Source of the DNA: Acidobacteriota bacterium | GTDB lineage: Bacteria; Acidobacteriota; Blastocatellia; Pyrinomonadales; Pyrinomonadaceae | Direction: 5' to 3' | Assembly (NCBI GenBank): GCA_019239425.1 | Contig: JAFAZX010000097.1 | Location: 1-64,000, forward strand | DNA length: 64,000 nt | Shown: one piece after another, positions 60,501-64,000 of the stretch | How the letters are laid out: each line of letters starts with the position of its first letter | Position numbering within the stretch: the stretch's first letter is position 1 | Position numbers and translations under genes: made by a program | The notes under the pieces: model-generated | What the model saw: the letters and a program-made list of their open reading frames with translations, nothing else | Database searches by the model: none | Told to the model about the DNA's origin: nothing

Positions 60501-61394
60501 ATGGGAGAGAGGCCGGAGGCGCGCGAACGTTATGACGAACAGTTTCGGGCCGGGAGGGAGTCGCAACGGCCGGAGCGCGACATGCGGCATGAGGTGGCGA
60601 GGCACCGTGATGGGGAGGGCGAGCGCCGCGCCGACGCGGCCTCACACCCCGGCGCGGCAGACCGCGTCCGAACTTTAACGCCGGACGAGGCCGCGTTGTT
60701 GAAGCTCGACCGGACAGACCGTCAGTCTCCTCCTTCGGCGCTCGACGGCGGAGAGCGGCGCGGGGATAACCGGGCGGTGGACGGCGTCCCGCGTCATGAC
60801 TCTCCACGCAGGTTGAGCCCGGACGAGGCCGCGCGCCAGAAGATCAAAGAGGCGGACGCGGCCTTCGAGCCCGTGCCCGATCAGTTGAGGAAAGAGTCGG
60901 CGATAAGTTCTATCAAGGCCCTCGAAGACTTCCGGCCGGAGAAGTGGCGCGAGATGAGTCCGGAGCGGAGGAGGGTGGCCCTGAACAGAGCGGGCAGGGC
61001 CTTGAGGGACGCTTACGACTGCCCGGAGCCTCCGCTCATTACGCGCGAGCTTCCGGAGGACGAGCGAATGGTCACGCTCGGCGAGTACGAGGACGGCGAC
61101 TACGTTATGAGGGTGAACGAAAAGCTCCTGCAGGGTGACGACCCGCGTGAAGCGCTGAAGACATACATCCACGAGTTCCGCCACTCCTACCAGGCGGAGA
61201 TGGCGACGCGTCATGAGAAGCCACAGTTCCGCCACTGGGTTCACGAGCCGGCGGCGGCGGCCGAGTGGAGCAAGGCCCGCAGGAGTGACAGCTACGTGAG
61301 GCCGGAAGAGGATTTCGAAAGGTACAGCAGGCAGGGGGTGGAACAGGACGCGGAGGGTTTTGCCGAAGAGCTTATCCGGGGTGTGTACGAGTGA
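60501..61394 (+). CDS. Putative HExxH zinc metalloprotease with disordered N-terminus
   Basis: The 297-aa protein has a long charged, low-complexity N-terminus (about 1-115), with two related segments TLTPDEAALLKLDRTDRQSP and RLSPDEAARQKIKEADAAFE. The C-terminal domain contains HEFRH at 224-228 (KTYIHEFRHSYQAEM), an HExxH zinc site, and a downstream acidic EQDAEGFAEELI that could supply the third ligand. Similar domains occur as toxin or effector peptidases. It follows the ATPase by 23 bp, at the end of the operon, the place where effectors are often found. The activity is inferred from the motif only. Confidence 0.7.
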   Translation: MGERPEARERYDEQFRAGRESQRPERDMRHEVARHRDGEGERRADAASHPGAADRVRTLTPDEAALLKLDRTDRQSPPSALDGGERRGDNRAVDGVPRHDSPRRLSPDEAARQKIKEADAAFEPVPDQLRKESAISSIKALEDFRPEKWREMSPERRRVALNRAGRALRDAYDCPEPPLITRELPEDERMVTLGEYEDGDYVMRVNEKLLQGDDPREALKTYIHEFRHSYQAEMATRHEKPQFRHWVHEPAAAAEWSKARRSDSYVRPEEDFERYSRQGVEQDAEGFAEELIRGVYE

Positions 61395-61558
61395 AGGGCC
61401 GCCTGTTATTTTAGCTTTCGGCGCGCGCGGCACCTCGGCAAGATAGCCGGAGGCGTAAGCGGCTAATGACGCGCTACGGACGTCATCTACTTTCAGAACT
61501 GCGGGGCGGCGGGTTGATGCCCGGCGTTATGTTTCTTCACCAGACGGAAGGGCGGAAA

Positions 61559-61948
61559 GTGCGAAGGGCCTGGCTGATTATTCTCGGATGCCTTCTCGTC
61601 GGGGCGAATCAACTCCCCGCCCGCGGCTTCAGCCGGGCGCAGTCCGCGTCTCCGGGCGGCGAGAAGTCCTACGACCTGGTGCTGGTCGGAACCGTGACGA
61701 AGCTCTACCCGGTGGCCGCGCCCCGTTCGCGGCGGCGCTGGGCGGTCGTGGCGCGCGTCGAGAGCGTAACGTCCGGCGAGTTCTCGGGCGCGACCTTCAC
61801 CTTCACCGTCCACAGCCCGTCGCGGTCGGGCCTGCGCGTCAACCGGGCCTATGTCATCAGGGCGAACAAGACCGACGGGGGATACCTCGTGGACGAGCTG
61901 AGGCTACAGGAAGTGCCCGCCAGGCAGACGCCGCCCGGGGGGCGTTGA
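61559..61948 (+). CDS. Small exported hypothetical protein
   Basis: I place the start at GTG 61559, just after GGAAGGGCGG. It gives a good signal sequence (VRRAWLIILGCLLVGANQLP) and a 129-aa product; in-frame starts at 61466 or 61517 would add a non-signal extension. The mature part is a small beta domain (DLVLVGTVTKLYPVA, RWAVVARVESVTSGEFSGAT, YVIRANKTDGGYLVDELRLQ) reminiscent of secreted OB-like proteins. Function is unknown. It is 164 bp past the metalloprotease-like gene. Confidence 0.6.
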   Translation: MRRAWLIILGCLLVGANQLPARGFSRAQSASPGGEKSYDLVLVGTVTKLYPVAAPRSRRRWAVVARVESVTSGEFSGATFTFTVHSPSRSGLRVNRAYVIRANKTDGGYLVDELRLQEVPARQTPPGGR

Positions 61949-61968
61949 TGTCCGGCGGCGGCGAAACC

Positions 61969-62184
61969 TAATACCGACTTGCAAAACGGAATAAGGCCCC
62001 TTCTCGCTGGGAGCGCGGGCACCATACAGCCCGCCTGAGCGCGCCAGCGCGAAAGCCGTGAGACTTTACACCTCAACGTCGAGGTAAGGAGTAAGACGGT
62101 CAGCGTGCTTTCGCACGCTTGCGGGCAGGGATGCCCGCGCTCCCAGCGTGAAGGGGCCTTATTTTAATCTGCAAGTCGGTATAA
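61969..62184. repeat. MITE-like palindromic element containing dispersed repeat copy 2
   Basis: The ends carry inverted repeats: TAATACCGACTTGCA at 61969 and the near-complement TGCAAGTCGGTAT ending about 62182. Next come complementary AATAAGGCCCCTTC arms, then the palindrome core at 62000-62156, which matches copy 1 at 37071-37225 (shared CTTCTCGCTGGGAGCGCGGG, GTCAGCGTGCT and CCCGCGCTCCCAGCG). There is no coding potential. At about 215 bp, with nested complementary arms, it resembles a miniature inverted-repeat transposable element. Confidence 0.8.
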
Positions 62185-62265
62185 TAACGGAATGCGCCTG
62201 CCGACACGGCGGCTCTGCGGCGCGGCAGAGGACGGCCCGGCCCGTCAAGACGGAAGGTTGAGGAC

Positions 62266-63009
62266 GTGTCGCAACTCTACGACGAGATCGGCGTCGGCTA
62301 TGAGCTTTACCGTCGGCCCGACCCTCGCATCGCCGCGGAGGTCATGCGGGCTCTGGGGGAACTCGCGCCCGTCGTGAACGTCGGCGCGGGCACCGGCTCT
62401 TACGAACCCGAAGACCGCCCGGTCGTGGCCGTGGAGCCTTCGCTGACCATGATTCGGCAGAGGCGCGGCCGCACCGCCGCCGCGGTCGTCCGCGCCTACG
62501 CGACGAACCTCCCGTTCGGCGACGACGCCTTCGCCGCGGCGCTGGCCGTCCTCACGATGCACCACTGGCCCGACCGCGCGCGCGGCCTGTCGGAACTCGC
62601 GCGCGTGGCCCGCGAGCGCCTCGTCATCCTCACCTACGACCCGGCGGCGGCCGCCGCCTTCTGGTTGGTCGACGACTACTTCCCGGGGATACGCGAGACA
62701 GACCGACTCTCCATGCCTCCGCTCGAAGAGTTCCGTCGCGTGGGGCGGTCGGTCGAGATTCGCCCGCTCCCGATTCCGCACGATTGCAGCGACGGCTTCC
62801 TCGGCGCCCACTGGCGCAGGCCGTCCCGTTACCTCGACCCGGGCGTGCGCGGGGCCATCTCCGCCTTCGGCAAACTCCCGGACGTTGACGCGGGACTCTC
62901 GCGGCTGCGCTCCGACCTCGCGGACGGGACTTGGGAGCGGCGCCACGGCCACCTGCTGAGCCGGACGGAGCTCGACCTGGGCTACCGCCTGGTCGTCGTG
63001 AATCTCTGA
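62266..63009 (+). CDS. Class I SAM-dependent methyltransferase (UbiE/Methyltransf_11 type)
   Basis: The 247-aa protein starts at GTG 62266 (SQLYDEIGVGYELYRRPDPR). Motif I is PVVNVGAGTGSYEPEDRPVV, motif II is VVAVEPSLTMIRQRR and the later FGDDAFAAALAVLTMHHWPD is typical of Methyltransf_11 enzymes acting on small molecules. The C-terminal part (HWRRPSRYLDPGVRGAISAF) would bind substrate, which is unknown. It is convergent with a second methyltransferase, with only 9 bp between the stops. Confidence 0.85.
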   Translation: MSQLYDEIGVGYELYRRPDPRIAAEVMRALGELAPVVNVGAGTGSYEPEDRPVVAVEPSLTMIRQRRGRTAAAVVRAYATNLPFGDDAFAAALAVLTMHHWPDRARGLSELARVARERLVILTYDPAAAAAFWLVDDYFPGIRETDRLSMPPLEEFRRVGRSVEIRPLPIPHDCSDGFLGAHWRRPSRYLDPGVRGAISAFGKLPDVDAGLSRLRSDLADGTWERRHGHLLSRTELDLGYRLVVVNL

Positions 63010-63018
63010 CGGCCGCCC

Positions 63019-63654
63019 TTACGCCTTCCTCGCGAAGACGTACGCGCGGCGGCTCTGGTACTCCACCGCCTCCGGGTATGGGTCTCTTTCGATGACCTCC
63101 TCCAGCATGAAACCCGCCGCCGTCAGTTGGCCCTTCACCTCTTCGGTCTCGTAGAAGAGGAAGTCCACGGAGACCTCCTTCCCCCACCACTCGTCCAGAT
63201 GCTTGACCTCGCGTCCGATGTGGAAGGCGAGCAGCAGAACCCCCTCCGGGCGCAGCACGCGCGCGAACTCGCGCAGCGCCTGCGACAACTTCGGGCGGGG
63301 GATGTGGACGATTGCGTAGAAGGCCGCCATCCCGCCGTAAGCGCCGTCCCCTGTGTCAGAGAGGGCCAGCATGTCGCCCTGCCGGAAGTCGATCTCAGGG
63401 TTCAACCTCTGGGCCTGGCGCACCATCGCCGGAGAGAGATCGACGCCGCACGCCTCGACCCCGCGGCCGTGCAGGTAGCGCGCGACCTGTCCCGGGCCAC
63501 ACCCCATGTCGCAGATGACGCCCGCGCCGCCCACCTTCTCCGCCAGCCAGTCGAGCATCTTCCGGTCGAACGGCTTCCTGTCCAGCTCGTCGCGAAACTG
63601 CTCGGCGTAATCCGTCGCCACGCGGTCGTAGCTGCTCTGTAGGTCTGCGCTCAT
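63019..63654 (-). CDS. Class I SAM-dependent methyltransferase
   Basis: The 211-aa protein starts MSADLQSSYDRVATDYAEQF. Motif I is VICDMGCGPGQVARYLHGRG, the acidic residue after strand 2 is in EACGVDLSPAMV, and post-motif FRQGDMLALSDTGDGAYGGM and LREFARVLRPEGVLLLAFHI follow the family. It resembles small-molecule methyltransferases of Methyltransf_11/25. Its stop meets that of the plus-strand methyltransferase, so the two are separately controlled. Confidence 0.88.
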   Translation of the reverse strand: MSADLQSSYDRVATDYAEQFRDELDRKPFDRKMLDWLAEKVGGAGVICDMGCGPGQVARYLHGRGVEACGVDLSPAMVRQAQRLNPEIDFRQGDMLALSDTGDGAYGGMAAFYAIVHIPRPKLSQALREFARVLRPEGVLLLAFHIGREVKHLDEWWGKEVSVDFLFYETEEVKGQLTAAGFMLEEVIERDPYPEAVEYQSRRAYVFARKA

Positions 63655-63989
63655 CTCTCACCCTTAGCGGCGTCGGCTTGCGTCGTCAGACGTTCGCGAG
63701 ATGATAACAAGCCGCTGCACGCATCTGTCATCTCCATAACATATAATCCGACGACTTTAGAAATTTGGATGGCCTTCACTAATCTGAATTTTTTCTCGCC
63801 GCCCCGAAGGCCGTGTGGCCGAATAACTGAATAAATTTTGACGCCTTTGACTGGAACGGTACTTGCCACTTAACATTTTCAAGAGTCCTTCTCATAAAAA
63901 CTGCTGTGCGTTGTGACAGTCGCGGACGTGACAGTCGCGTACGCTACAGCTCGGACTCGGTTATCAAGGGGTATACAAGGGGAAGTCAG
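63655..63989. other. AT-rich intergenic region with a direct repeat
   Basis: This stretch is notably lower in GC than the rest of the window. It must hold the promoter of the minus-strand methyltransferase and of the gene starting at 63990. It includes two 12-bp direct repeats GTGACAGTCGCG at 63913-63924 and 63928-63939. An open minus-strand frame (63651-63869) lacks a ribosome site and I do not accept it. Confidence 0.5.
63913..63939 (+). promoter_or_regulatory. Tandem 12-bp direct repeat, possible operator
   Basis: GTGACAGTCGCG occurs twice with a 15-bp period, about 50 bp upstream of the ATG at 63990. The spacing is not a full number of helical turns, so the two sites would lie on different faces of the helix. 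Confidence 0.35.
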
Positions 63990-64000
63990 ATGCGTTACCT
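63990..64000 (+). CDS. Start of a gene cut by the right edge
   Basis: ATG CGT TAC at 63990 follows AAGGGGAA, a good ribosome site at the right distance. Only three codons are visible, so nothing can be said of the product. Confidence 0.4.

Noticed and set aside
62192..62377. A short frame overlapping the start of the methyltransferase at 62266
   Set aside because: It is out of frame with a protein that has clear SAM-binding motifs.

Overview
The window is high-GC bacterial DNA, most likely from an Acidobacteriota genome (perhaps Blastocatellia). This placement is an inference. It rests on the large outer-membrane receptor with a carboxypeptidase-regulatory domain, the PD40-propeller remnant, a MalT-like STAND regulator, paired DUF4136 proteins, the sigma/CHAT neighbourhood and the dense dispersed palindromic repeats. 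No rRNA, tRNA or CRISPR array was recognised.

Layout. 1-3.4 kb is a mobile-DNA scar: an IS982-family insertion with a 5-bp target duplication and a frameshifted transposase, a trimmed IS6-family remnant, a gene cassette with a well-formed integron attC site, and a decayed PD40 propeller gene. 3.9-15.3 kb holds two giant proteins without signal peptides (1573 and 1725 aa) framed by three small related proteins; I cannot assign a function. 15.6-21.2 kb is a set of small hypothetical proteins, an alpha/beta hydrolase and an unknown cytosolic-plus-membrane gene pair. 21.6-25.4 kb is an Oar-type TonB-dependent receptor. 26-28.2 kb is a membrane-lipid module (cyclopropane fatty acid synthase and fatty acid desaturase) behind a near-consensus promoter. 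28.3-30.5 kb has exported proteins including two DUF4136 members. 30.6-33.3 kb is a MalT-like LuxR regulator. 33.8-40.9 kb is an ECF sigma factor followed by a TolC / membrane-fusion / RND efflux set. 41-46 kb has a type-II NADH dehydrogenase-like protein fused to a cyclic-nucleotide-binding domain, an Asp/Glu racemase and a cytochrome bd-type oxidase (cydAB).

46.1-61.4 kb is the most striking region. It contains a sigma-factor-like protein with a clear promoter, a membrane protein with an anti-sigma zinc motif, a secreted TPR-CHAT protease, a GrpE-like protein, two lidless Hsp70s, a J-like/TPR protein without HPD, a membrane protein with a DnaJ-type zinc finger, a zinc-ribbon/J-like membrane protein, a HerA/FtsK-type ATPase and an HExxH metalloprotease-like protein. 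All are on one strand with short gaps or overlaps. I read this as one regulated, multi-component chaperone/ATPase/protease system, possibly for stress or conflict. The function is inference.

61.4-64 kb has a small exported protein, a palindromic MITE-like element, two convergent SAM methyltransferases and the first codons of a further gene. Several families of inverted repeats recur in the window and sit between genes or at their ends, where they may act as terminators.
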